In this document: in pieces, positions 45,274-56,768 of the stretch
Layout of the letters: every line of letters begins with the position of its first letter
Numbering within the stretch: position 1 is the stretch's first letter
NCBI GenBank assembly: GCA_029851415.1
Contig: CM056743.1
Span: forward strand, 36,782,714 to 36,846,713
Length of the DNA: 64,000 nucleotides
Origin: Eretmocerus hayati
Lineage: Eukaryota; Arthropoda; Insecta; Hymenoptera; Aphelinidae
Reading direction: 5' to 3'
Made by a program: the position numbers and the translations under genes
The notes under the pieces: generated by a model
What the model was told of the DNA's origin: nothing
What the model saw: the letters and a program-made list of their open reading frames with translations, nothing else
The model's database searches: none

Positions 45274-47547
45274 CCCGCGTGAAAATAGATTCTATTGGCC
45301 ATATATTGGTGCAATATTGGAAACTGCTTTGGGCAATATATTGGCAATATATTGGAGAAACAATTAGCAATATAGCGCCAATATTGCGGCAAAGAGCCAT
45401 ATCCAATATTGCGCCAATATATTGCTAATTTTTTTTTTTTTTTTTTTTTTTCAAAAAAGCCGAATTGAATATACAAAACAGAAATCATGATAATGGCAAG
45501 CCACACTGCAGAAATTGCTTGCCACCGCTTTTCAAAAATTGAAAATGAAATTATGAATTGAGAATTTATACTGACGTGGATTTATTTCAGTCTCACTCAT
45601 AATCTACATCGGGTCGATAGTTCGTAAATTTCAATTTTTGAGAATGCAATAAAAAAATATGATTCGATTAGTTATTGGCAGGATTTGTTCGAATTTTTTT
45701 TCGAAAATATCACATCATAGATCTCAGTGGGCATGGTTGACTACAACATGAGAGTGACCTAGCATAAATCAAGCGTAGCACAATCGCATTTGAGGATAAC
45801 ACATTTCATCAGCTTATGTTGTGATCTTGAATTTACCGGGCTAGATTCGATTGGCAGTTTGGCAGTCAAAAAATTGGCTCCGGTGCGGCGCGGACCAGAG
45901 CGCCAGCTTTTCTCAAGCAGGTTTCCTCCTCAATTGATTTTGATCACACCGAGCTGCTCATCTCTCGACCTGTAAAATACGATGCAACACAAAGCATCAG
46001 ATTTCTTCAGAATGAAACGGTATCGCGGTTAGACACGCGTGATAGCATAGTAAATGAAGCGTCAAAGTTTGAGCCTGGCTGGAAGTACATTACACTCTTG
46101 CACTTGATATTATAAAATTGGCCAAACTGGACGAAAAATCTATCTTATACGCTACGCTATGCACGTATCACACTGATTGAAGGTTATATCTCAGAGTATT
46201 TTTTTCAAGAGCTGGTAATTTTTACTGATAAATCTGAGGTACTTATCTGACTCATCGGCAGTTCTGATGACTCGATTGAAATTCAATTGCCAGTAGTTCA
46301 ATTCTCCTCGTAAATTTTCTCATCGAAACGAATTACTTCGACGCACAAATTTAGTGTGATATTTTCCTTCGCGAGGATCAAGCAGACTGATTTGAAGCAA
46401 GATGACGTTTGTCGTGTAAAAACAGAATGGTCTGCTTTCGCGAAGGATAATATTGCACTAAATTTGTGCGTCAAAGTAATTCGTTTCAATGAGAAAATTT
46501 ACGAGGAGAATTGGACTACTGGCAATTGAATTTGAATCGAGTCATCAGAACTGCCGATGAGTCAGATAAGTACCTCAGATTTATCAGTAAAAATTACCAG
46601 CTCTTGAAAAAATTCTCTGAGATATAACCTTCAATCAGTGTGATACGTGCATAGCGTAGCGTATAAGATAGATTTTTTGTCCAGTTTGGCCAATTTTATA
46701 ATATCAAGTTCAAGAGTGTACCTAATGTACTTCCAGCCAGGCTCAAACTTTGACGCTTTATTTACTATGCTATCACGCGTGTCTAACCGCGATACCGTTT
46801 CATTCTGAAGAAATCTGATGCTTTGTGTTGCATCGTATTTTACAGGTCGAGAGATGAGCAGCTCGGTGTGATCAAAATCAATTGAGGAGGAAACCTGCTT
46901 GAGAAAAGCTGGCGCTCTGGCCCGCGCCCTCGCCCGCGCCACACCGGAGCCAATTTTTTGACTGCCAAACTGCCAATCGAATCTAGCCCGGTAAATTCAA
47001 GATCACAACATAAGCTGATGAAATGTGTTATCCTCAAATGCGATTGTGCTACGCTTGATTTATGCTAGGTCACTCTCATGTTGTAGTCAACCATGCCCAC
47101 TGAGATCTATGATGTGATATTTTCGAAAAAAAATTCGAACAAATCCTGCCAATAACTAATCGAATCATATTTTTTTATTGCATTCTCAAAAATTGAAATT
47201 TACGAACTATCGACCCGATGTAGATTATGAGTGAGACTGAAATAAATCCACGTCAGTATAAATTCTCAATTCATAATTTCATTTTCAATTTTTGAAAAGC
47301 GGTGGCAAGCAATTTCTGCAGTGTGGTTTGCCATTATCACGATTTCTGTTTTGTATATTCAATTCGGCTTTTTTTGAATAAAAAATAAAAAATTAGCAAT
47401 ATATTGGCGCAATATTGGATATGGCTCTTTGCCGCAATATTGGCGCTATATTGCTAATTGTTTCTCCAATATATTGCCAATATATCGCCCAAAGCAATTT
47501 CCAATATTGCGCCAATATATGGCCAATAGAATCTATTTTTACGCGGG
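45274..47547. mobile_element. Giant palindromic element, 2.27 kb, arms of about 1.12 kb
   Basis: The left arm 45274-46389 and right arm 46429-47547 are reverse complements over their full lengths with small indels; the spacer is only about 40 bp. The ends are CCCGCGTRAAAATAGATTC. The outer 150 bp of each arm is an array of CAATATATTGG and CAATATTG units. The arms differ by a 23-T run (45429-45451), a GCGCGGGCGAGG-type expansion (46920-46940) and a 4-bp deletion. No transposase and no clear target duplication. It interrupts the CCAAAGTTACC-containing repeat region. Confidence 0.9.
46631..46942 (-). pseudogene. Unrecognised 100-codon open frame in the right arm of the palindrome
   Basis: The minus-strand frame reads FLKQVSSSIDFDHTELLISR and on to KYDATQSIRFLQNETVSRLD, ending ILYATLCTYHTD-stop. 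In the left arm the same frame is shifted by a 4-bp deletion after GWKYI. I recognise no domain. It may be a remnant of a protein once encoded by the element, or chance. The Ala-Arg start comes from a simple GCGCGGGC expansion. Confidence 0.2.
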
Positions 47548-48859
47548 CCATTTGGTTGAATTGAACTTCTATAATTGAGCATAGGTGCCTTCAGCATACC
47601 CCACTGTCTGTACCACGGCTATAACTCTCGAGGAGGAAAATACCTTCACAGTCGGTTTCTGACAAAAACTGCCATAACTTGGCTTCCATGGGTCGGAATG
47701 AGACGTTCTTTGGCTCATTTTGAAGCTCTCATCAACGGCTACTCAAGTATGTAGAATTCGAGGATGATATGAATCTTGGGAAATGATTGAGAGTACATGA
47801 ACAAGTGTTCCAAAGTTACCCCGGTTTCTGAAAAAGAATAAATACTTGTCAGTTTTTACTTTACAAAACTGAAACTTCGTGAAAATAATCCAATGTAACA
47901 ATGGATTCGTCCAGATATGTGTACATACAAGTGAAATCTAGCTCAACTGAATTAGACCTACTAAAGTCGGAACCACACAACTTTTTTCCGAGAGACTGTT
48001 TGTTGGGTTGAAAAAGCACTTCTGAAGAAGTCAGCTTATAAACGGAATAATACCTGATGAAGGCCCTCGCGCCAATGCAAAACATTGGTTATGCTTGTCT
48101 CAAGTGGAGGAAACCGGTATTAAGACCTCAGGATCATTTGCTTAGCCAACTGTGCGTGATAACCACTCTTTCATGGGTTGTTCCAAAGTTACCCCCCGTG
48201 TTCCAAAGTTACCCCGGTTGACGGTACCTTAGTGCTTCTTGTGTAGAGTGGGATAACTTTGGCACACTTTTTTATGGCTTTTTTTAGGTTTCATTCGTTA
48301 ATATTCTGAATGGTGTAAATACCCCAATGTAACGATGGTTTCTTCAATATGGTGATATAAGGGATCAGGAAGTACCATTATTCACCCGTACTTCGTTCTG
48401 GAACAGTTCTGGCCAGGTACACTAACTGGACCACTCGCGTATCGGTGCCAAATCAGCCTTTTCGGAAAAAGCTTCAATAATCAACCACAACTATTCACGT
48501 GGGATCTACGGTGGCTTAAGGCTAGTCCGTAGAGAATCCGGATATTTTGTCCGATCGATGACGCTTTGATCGTAATGCATGTGCGATGGGAGATTACGAA
48601 CCACTTTTTTGCCTCATAGTATTTCAACCTCACATTTCCGACCCAAACGAAATATGGCAACTGAAACACCATGATATTCCTCGTCGAATGAGTTGTTCCA
48701 CACCCGGGGATTCATTCTACATCTCCAGAAAATCATAGTTCTTTGGCTCGATGAGCAAGTTATACTGATCGATGCTCACACTAGTTCAAGGTTTTTGCGA
48801 GCTAGATTCAGAATTTTCGGGCGTGGGAGGGCTCATTCGACGGGAAATTCCAATCCCCA
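47548..48859. other. No gene; contains CCAAAGTTACCCC motifs
   Basis: GTTCCAAAGTTACCCC occurs near 47809, 48179 and 48199, the last followed by GGTTGACGG. ATAACTTTGGCACAC is near 48251. These match motifs at 44.4-45.2 and 49.3 kb. Otherwise single-copy-looking. Confidence 0.45.
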
Positions 48860-49175
48860 GATGGCCTAGTATCTGATTTTGGCCAAAACTGTTTTGTTAT
48901 TGAGGAATAAATCGGAATAGTCGCGGACGCGCTCTGTCCCACCAAAAAATTGCCTTCAAGGTTTTCTCGATTCCTAATGAATAAAATGCCATGAAACTTT
49001 GCATGGTATCGTGTTATAAGATTTCACAGGTGGCCTAGTATCTGAGTAACACATTTAGTACCAATAAAAGCGTATACACAATAATACCGCTCTCAGAATC
49101 ATTGGATGCAGCTGCAACCTGAAAGTACGCCGGTGCGTGTCTGGTTGCGGTTTTGCGGGGACTCCGGACTAGCCT
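48860..49175 (+). repeat. Dispersed 315-bp repeat, copy 1
   Basis: It aligns in reverse complement with 59655-59968 (314 bp). Shared blocks are AGTATCTGATTTTGGC, the AATNAATAAGAATAG-like region, TACCAATAAAAGCGTAT, GCAGCYGCAACCTGAAAGTA and GGTTGCGGTT..GCGRGGACTCCG. The phrase GGCCTAGTATCTGA occurs twice inside (48864, 49031). No coding; likely a non-autonomous element. Confidence 0.75.
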
Positions 49176-49425
49176 CACCACATGAAATATTCATTAGTGT
49201 GTCAAAGGCGGAGGATAGGTTTCAGATCGACAGAATCATTTACTTTACCGAACGCAGCTCTGGAAGTCATTTTTCAGGGGTGTACCAAAGTTGCACCCAC
49301 TGTACCAAAGTTAACCAATTTGACGGTATACACAAATCCTTTTCAATTAAATAGACCCATGTTTATTAGTATCTGTATCTGAGATCGTATAGAGTTGTCT
49401 ACAGCAGATTGGAGTGTTTTAACTA

Positions 49426-49882
49426 TACTGTGAAAAATTTGTTGAATTTTCGACCAACATTTCAACCAACTGGTTGAATTTTCAACCAAGCAATTATATT
49501 CCTTGATGGATGGATGGATGGTCGGTGGAATATCCATTGACCATCTATCCATCATGCATCCGTCCATCATCCACCCATCATACATCACTCTGTCCATACA
49601 TCCATCCGTCCACCCACCATCCATTCCTCGGTCCATTCATCCACCCCATCCATAATCCATCCATCGACCATCGACCCATCATCCATTAGTCCACCCCTCT
49701 ATCATCCTCATCTACCTATATGACCATCCATCATATTCTACCCCTCACGTGTAAGCAACCTGATATGCAGGAACCGCACGGACAGATTGTGATAATCCAC
49801 ATTGGTTGAATATTCAACCAAACTGGTTGAATTTTTCATTCAACCAGTTGGTTGAAGTTTTTCGGAAAAATTTTTTACAGTG
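49426..49882. mobile_element. TA-flanked MITE with CCAT-rich tetranucleotide core
   Basis: The ends read YACTGTRAAAAATTT in inverted orientation and are flanked by TA (49424-49425 and 49883-49884), as for Tc1/mariner-type insertions. Subterminal copies of TTGGTTGAATTTTCAACCAA-like sequence flank a core (about 49500-49740) of degenerate ATGG/CCAT tetranucleotides (TGGATGGATGG, CCATCCATC, CCATCATCC). MITEs with a microsatellite core are known in insects. No transposase. Confidence 0.8.
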
Positions 49883-49884
49883 TA

Positions 49885-51224
49885 ACAATACCTTCCAAAT
49901 CTCTTCAGATTGAATTAGCGTATAAAAATTCGGCTAACTTCATTCTTTATTGAGGATGTAAGTATGACAATTGATTATTGCCTATATTATGCGAATATAA
50001 TTTTTTAGAATTCCGTGATAAAAATGCATAATCGGATACTACCCAATTTGACTAGAATGATAGCTGTCGAACCTCTGAGCACATTTGCGTGAAGCGAGAC
50101 GAAAACATCAATGAAACTGAGTGAAGTGGCTAACAGAGTGAAAAGTGCAAGGGTCGCAGTTCGGCGTTCCCTAGTCGAGAAACGCTAATTAGCAAGCTAA
50201 ATGCAAAAAGGTGAGAATACATTAGAGAACTAGAAAGAATGTAAGGTTTTTTGAAGTAAACTCAAGGAGGCTTCAAAAGAACTGCTTTGTGTTACTTTGG
50301 GTTGCAGACATGCACATTCCAACCACGTTTGCGACACTACATAACCAGTCCTTTTGTTTTGGTTCGATTAATGACCATGATGAGCGTTTTCTCGGATTCT
50401 GTTGTCCGAATTTTTTTCAAAGCCCTCGAATCCACCCGTTTGAAGTCAAAAACATAGATAAACAGAGATATATAGTCAGTGAGTCCGCCAGGCATCACCA
50501 AGAAACAGCGATTTTCAGACAGTCTCATAAATGTTACTACATTTCAACTATCATTCCAAGATGATCGTCGAGAATCTTGGAGCAGTGTTTTGAAGATGTT
50601 GTATCACATTGAATATTGTTGCAGAAACTCACTCGATATATTCAACGCACTGATTGTTTAATTACACTTTCTCATCCGTAAGCATTACCTAATTTCAGGT
50701 GATCTCGCATAATCCGATTACCACTCCAGGAGATGTTTTCTCGTTGAGACATCCATCAAATTTATCCTGTGCAAAACCAAGCATTCAAGATGATTTTGTG
50801 CGGCGTCAACACTGACTGAAGATTCATGCGCGAGTAGTATAGCCACTGAGACAATGGCATACTTACAACGATGCTCATTCCTGTCACAAAAAGAACAGGT
50901 ATGGTGCCGTTCGTGCAAGGCTTGACATTCTCTTGGAGCCAAGAGCACAGACCGGTAATATTATATTAGGACCCAATGATATGTCAAGAATCATGGGCCA
51001 GTCGATTGATACAACTATGCACAGTTAGTAATCTCAGAACGAAGTTCAAGAGTGAGCAAGATTCTATTCTACCCAAAGAACAAACGGCAAAGATAGGGTA
51101 GAAAGCATCTATAATCGAAGCGGATAATTGGACATAGGTCAGCAGACATTTCCCTGATGCTGACCTTTGTTCCCGAGATGCATCAACCTACCCATGTCAA
51201 CGATATGCACAATTTTGTCCTTTT
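49885..51224. other. No gene identified
   Basis: AT-rich DNA, no clear repeats. Open frames of 60-90 codons overlap each other on both strands near 50290-50660 and carry no recognised domains. Confidence 0.35.
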
Positions 51225-51804
51225 GCTTTCTCAAAAGAGAAAGCATTCATTCGGTGCCAGCAGAATTTTCGTCAAATTTTTTCTAAAAAAATTTTTTTCT
51301 CCTCCAGTGAACCTCTTGAATACATGAAATTGGTACAGTCCTCTTCCTTTCGCCAAGATCTATCGAATGTAGGTCACAGTTTTTCGTTATGACCCCTCAC
51401 AAAATTACTACAACCCCGTCTTTCGAGCCCTCTGTCCGTGTCTGTGTGTGTGTATGTATGTATGTTGTTTTCTATCGCTCAGCAAAACTCCTCACTGGTT
51501 TGATAGATCGTCCTAAAATTTTTATGCCATGTTCGGAGGCGTCTCTAGATGGGAATGCTAGATTTTGAGTGCCCCCCGATGATTACTTTTATACTTATGA
51601 ATTTTTTTTCATTTATGTATAATTTTTTTTCATCTTAAAAACTAAAAATATTCTCTCCTTCCTGCTCAAAAAATCTGAGGCTGTTGATTTACGCGTTTCT
51701 CGACGTGCTTAATCGATTGGTTAATACGGAATTTCGATTGAAGCTCATTTTATTATATCTTTTACACACCTCTCTTTTGTTGGGCTATAAAACCTTTCTA
51801 ATCA

Positions 51805-52505
51805 CAATTTAACAAAATTCCGTATCAGCCAATCGATTCAGCACGTCGAAAAACTCCTAAATTACTTCCTTTACATTTTTTTTATGTAGTAAAATGGAAT
51901 ACAAATCATTTATAAGATTTGGTTCTTTCCGAAAAATTCCAAATTTCTCATTAAAAAATTCACAAGTCAAAAAATATTCATGCGATCATGCTCAAAATTC
52001 ACTGGCATCATCATCACAGTCTTTAAAATACACCTACGAAGTCTCAAAAGATTTTGTCAAATCGATCTCGAAATTTTGCGTTCCAAATGATACATTTTTA
52101 TTCCAATCTTCACGTTCGACGACAGTTAATTGCTTCCTTTCCCAACATAATCACCTGTTCACCAAAATTCTGTATCAACGAATCGATCCAGCACGCCGAA
52201 AAATATCTAAAGTACTTCCTTGACATTTTTTTCATATAGTCAAATGAAGTACAAATCATTTATAAGATTTGCTTCTTTCCGAAAAATTTCGAATTCCTCA
52301 TTAAAAAATTCAACAGTCAAAAAATATTCATGCGATCATGCTCAAAATTCACTGGCATCATCGTCACAGTCTCTAAAATACACCTACAAAGTCTCAAAAG
52401 ATTTTGTCAAATCGATCTCGAAATTTTGCGTTCCAAATGATACATTTTCATTCCAATTTCCACGTTCACCGACAGTTAATTGCTTTCTTTCCTAACATAA
52501 TCACC
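51805..52505 (+). repeat. 350-bp tandem duplication (two full units)
   Basis: TACAAATCATTTATAAGATTTG starts near 51900 and 52250, and the whole 350-bp unit aligns at about 93-95% identity, including CAAAATTCYGTATCARCSAATCGATYCAGCACG at its start. A third partial unit begins near 52515. Each unit has an open frame of about 90 codons (SFIRF.SFRKI..). The differences between copies are frequently amino-acid-changing and the offset is not a multiple of three, so I do not regard the frames as genes. Confidence 0.85.
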
Positions 52506-52668
52506 TGTTTACCAAAATTCTGTATCAATCAATCAATTCCTCGCGTTAATGAAAATCAATAAAGACCTTTACGTTATTATTACTCTGTTCCACCTACTGC
52601 AAATTGAAATTTACACTCCATAATTTATTCTTCAAATAACTATTTTGTAGAAAAATACTCAATTTTAC

Positions 52669-53010
52669 TTGATTTTCTTCAAACCGATTCATTCCCTTTT
52701 CAATGTATACGAGTCATATTCATCAGACCATAAACCTGTTAACATAGTAAAATGTCAAACACAGGATGATGAATTAGAGCAAGATAGTAAAGAACAAAAC
52801 ATCGAGGAGGATATTGTGGATTTGATTGATGTTGAAGATGAAGATCAAAGATAAATGAAGGATCATGGATGTTTACCAATTGATATTACAGAAAGTCAGT
52901 ATAAAGAAATTCGAAAAAATATCTCATGTTCTGGATCATGGTTAGGAGACGTTTTGATATTTTTCATGAATAAATATTTTAATGAAAATTTCATGAGGAG
53001 AATTGATTAA
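52669..53010 (+). pseudogene. Possible Ulp1-like peptidase N-terminal remnant with acidic leader
   Basis: One frame of 113 codons is broken only by TAA at 52852-52854. Before the stop it is acidic (QDDELEQDSKEQNIEEDIVD). After it, an in-frame ATG starts a segment with PIDITESQYKEIRK and then GSWLGDVLIFFMNKYF. The pattern ITxxxxxxL..WLxDxxIxxFM resembles the start of the catalytic domain of Ulp1/SENP-type cysteine peptidases carried by some transposons. The catalytic His, Asp and Cys are not in the window: the frame ends at 53010 just before the repeat-terminal hairpin. The resemblance is weak. Confidence 0.3.
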
Positions 53011-54344
53011 TGTGACATATTAATGTATTTGAATTTTCGAGTGAATAATATGAGATTAGTTGACTTCTTCTATGGCAATGAGAAAGCATTCTGCTAAATT
53101 CTTTTAGCAGCGTATTTCTCGTTATTTCTGACCTCATTTTTGCATGCAATAGACATGGGGTCTCATACCACAAAAGGCGGTCGAAAATTTCCCGTACATA
53201 TCACGAGTATGCCCTCTGAACTTAACTGCACAACGCAGCGGTATAGTTACGCGAGTCTCGCTCTCAAACGTTCTTCAAAGCTCTGAATATGCATCGCAAG
53301 GGAGCAGCTAAAAAGGAGTATTACTGGAAAAGGCGATGTCCAAGGGAGATAATGCGCTTACATATGCGACAAATGAGGGTACGACCTATGCATCGACGAC
53401 GGTCAGTCAGTAATAGTGCAGAGCATCCGTATCCTGACAATAACGAGCAGCGACGCAAAAAGAATAAGATGTCCACTACGCGGTCCTCCTTAAATCCATC
53501 GAAAGGGAGTAAGTGCTAGCGCACAGAGTAAAGAGGTCAAAGTATGTACCATGGAAATATCTCAGTAACAACATGCCTCGGTTTAACATACATTTGTCGT
53601 CAATGGAAATATGCACATGGCTACGACTTCTGGCACACGATACAAAATATAATGGAGATAAGTGCTGCAGTGAAACTAGAATGCAGACTCTTGGCTGAAA
53701 AGTTGGTACTAACAAGAGCCAGAACATCTACTTCGCCTTTTTCATTCTTTTTTTTTCGGAAAAAAATTTCTCTTTTTCTGTTACAGTGTCCATCAAAAAA
53801 TTGAGTATCTCAAGAGATGGTACATCTTCATCCCAGTATTACACTGGTTTACATATTTTTTTAAAGGCATTTTAGAAAAGAGAACCTATACAGTACTGTG
53901 ACACTTATTTTCCATTTTTAGATTCTCGATCAGCCTACCCTTGAATCTCAACTTTGGAATGAAAAAAACGAGAGCAATTGTTCCCAAACTTCTAGAGGCA
54001 GCCCTTATAGTGCCCATCTTGACATTTGACTTTGATTTTAATCGCCATTTTGACTTTGTTTTGCCCAAATTATTTTGGTTATTACCACCTTTTGCGCATG
54101 CGCGTTCCCCGAGGTCTCTGGAGGTATTTTTAATTGATAGCGTGTAATTTCCTTCAAAATGACCACTCGAGAAAGTCAATTTGGTGTAATAGGACGAGAG
54201 ACACAGCAGGTTCAAGCGATAAAAAATCCAAGATACCAATTTCGTGAGCATGGAGTTTCTTCTGAGGATTTTTTGGACCCCTAAAAATGTGATTTTCGAG
54301 ACGGAACATTCTAAGGAGTACGTGTTTCATACGTATCATTCTAC

Positions 54345-54450
54345 GTAAAAACCGCCCTGTGAGAAAGTTTACCGTAAGCTTACGGGGAAAACATCGGAAT
54401 ACGATCATAACTTACGATCGTAATCCGAACATAATTTTACGGAGTTTTTA
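54345..54450. repeat. Small nested hairpin: two perfect palindromes within GTAAAAAC/GTTTTTAC ends
   Basis: CCGTAAGCTTACGG (54372-54385) and TTACGATCGTAA (54412-54423) are perfect palindromes. They are enclosed by GTAAAAACCG at about 54345 and its complement CGGAGTTTTTAC ending at about 54450. The repeated TACG/CGTA words give the block an unusual composition. Confidence 0.7.
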
Positions 54451-55608
54451 CGCTCTCCATTGTGCCGTGGATGCATGGTGCGTGCTGGAGCGTGCATACC
54501 TAACCTCAGCTGAGTTACTCAGCTGGCTGTCGGCGGTGTCGTGGGACTCCTGGGCGGTGTCGGCCAGTGTCAGATGCTGAGCTCGTTGCAGCATGGAAGT
54601 GTACAAGAGTTGGTCGATTAAATCTAATTGTTTATTGAAATTTGGTTAGTTCAGTGTTTGTTGGATTAGCGACGAACTTGGTAGATCTAACATGTAACCT
54701 TGTATCACCGCTCCGAGGTTCAAATTGTTAGAGTATTCCGTTGTGAAGGCCTCACTTTGCTATCGATTCATATCCAGTTCTAGTTTTGTCTCGAATTTTC
54801 GAGGTTCTTTGCTGAACTCAAAAAATCTATTTCTGAAATCTATTTCTCGGAATCGGTAACTATGATTTTTCACACCTGAACCAGCTATATTTCTCATCCT
54901 CTCACATTAAATTGACCTCTTCAAGTGGTTATCTTGGAGAAAATTACACTGATCATCGATTCAAAATACGTCCAGAGACATCGAAAACCACGCATGTTCA
55001 GCAGATGTAAATAATTGAATTAAAACTACCTAAAACAGTCGGAATGGCCATTAAAGTTGGAACAAAAAGTCGAAATGAGACCATGAAATATGCTTCTAGG
55101 AATCTGGAAAAAAATTCCTTCCATTTTTTCTCACCCTAAAGTTGAGATTGAAGGAGTAGCCCGACCGAAAATTAAAAATTGGGAAATAAGAGTCACTCTA
55201 CTATACGGATATTCCTATTTTTGATCAATTCCCATGCAAAGTTTGATATTGTTACTCAATTCAGAGGCAGTAACAAAAAAAAAACAGTGAAGCTGAACCA
55301 CGAAAGATGATGTTGGAACACTTGCTCGTAATTTTTCTGGTTCTCGTTCAACTCTGACTCGGACCAGTATCGATGGGGCCGTTGAAATGAGTTATCACAG
55401 ACAAGATTAGCTTACATTGCTCAACATATTATTTGGAATTGTCATCAGCATTAAAGAAATCCTACAAATGTCACTCTCCTGCCTTCCTGAGCGTATTGCT
55501 GGCTTACATACCTCTTCAAAATCGTTGCACTGATAGGTTAGTTTCCGATATAGATCATGAATCCGTTTTTTCCGACGTCTCTCGTTCAACTCGGACTCCC
55601 AAAATAAT

Positions 55609-55630
55609 GATACTGTACTAGTACAGTATC
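55609..55630. repeat. Perfect 22-bp palindrome
   Basis: GATACTGTACT followed directly by AGTACAGTATC. No spacer, no known gene next to it. Confidence 0.95.
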
Positions 55631-56768
55631 GAATACAATGCCAGAGAAGTGTGTATGTGCATAATCCCCGAGTAGACGATAATGACTTAGTGGGCAAGCC
55701 TCGAAAGTGTGATTGGGATCAAAAAAAAAAAAAAAAAAAACAGGCAAAGAACGTGGTGAAGAGGGCGGAGGATGTGCGGGTCGAGAGGAATCCCTTGGAT
55801 CGTTTGCGGGCCGCCTGTCTCCCATTAAAGTGTCTCGGGAGGCGTTTAATCATCCAATTAAAAGGAACTCCACGTATGTTAATTAGTCGGAACACGTGCA
55901 ACACATCGTGTCGTTGCATGATACTTCTTCGCTCTTGCGAACTCGCTAAACTTGTGCGAATACGATTTGTGGTTGAAACTGTGAGTCAAATTAGGTAAGT
56001 ATTGAACAGCAAATAGATTTGGAGAGTAGACACTAGAATAGACCTGGCAGTTGGGTGAATGTGTCTGGTGTAAGATAGAAAGAGCTGACAGTTCGTGAGA
56101 ACAATAACACTCGTTGTCAGTGTTACTAGGGCATCTTACATCTTTCAAGTCATGTGCGAAAAAATGGTGAACGTTTTTGGTTACAAAGGAAATTTCTGCT
56201 AATTTAATGGTATGGAATTTCGACGCAGTTCCTGAAGATTCAGTCTATATATTCACATTTCATTATAGAGATTAGGATAGGAAGCGAAGTTTATCGGAAC
56301 AGTCCTCTCTGATGAAGATTCTTCACCTAGTTAGCGCATTTAGTCATAATGTACAAAAACACCCTTCCACCGCGCTTAGTGACCTGCCCTTGAACATTTG
56401 AACCAGCGTTATTAAACTTATATTCACCAAAAATAAATTCAGATTTGAAAAGTAGATAATCAATTCCAAACTCAGAAGATCTATTGACATGAATGAACAA
56501 TCATTGGATATTTTTCATGTCTCTGGGCCAATTCACGTTTCTCTTTGTTCGAGAGAGGTGTAGCCGGATTTGGGTCTCGAATTTCTCTCCGTTTCAATAC
56601 TTGCATTTTTCAAGGGAATTCTTCACAAGGTTAGATTTTCATGTTCAAGCCCATGATGGGAATCAAAATTTCCTGAGATGTATTCTCATTCATTACAGTG
56701 TTTTTTGTGATCAATCATAAAAGAGATCTTTGAAGGGAGGTCGGAGGGGGGTCAAAGCGAATCAATAA

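Larger units (their letters stand above)
51225..53110 (+). repeat. Dispersed repeat family, copy B (larger)
   Basis: It begins with GCTTTCTCAAAAGAGAAAGC and shares with 10.9-11.0 kb the stretch CCTCTTCCTTTCGCC..GATCTATCGAATGTAGGT followed by a TG-rich run. It has GATTGGTTAATACGGAATTT at 51715 and inverted copies of that motif at each 350-bp repeat. It ends with GAGAAAGCATTCTGCTAAATTC then TTTTAGCAGCG, the reverse complement of the end of copy A. It carries a tandem duplication and a coding remnant that copy A lacks. Confidence 0.6.
53111..56768. other. No gene identified; homopolymer and regulatory-like block
   Basis: It includes a 20-A run (55721-55740) and, next to it, a GC-balanced block (55745-55990) with TAATCATCCAATTAAAAGG and TTAATTAG, clustered homeodomain-type TAAT cores. 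Short structured repeats are listed separately. Frames up to 121 codons overlap antisense frames and have no domains. Confidence 0.4.

Noticed and set aside
51894..52495. Paired open frames in the 350-bp tandem units as a duplicated gene
   Set aside because: The offset is not a multiple of three and the differences are often amino-acid-changing, so there is no sign of coding constraint.
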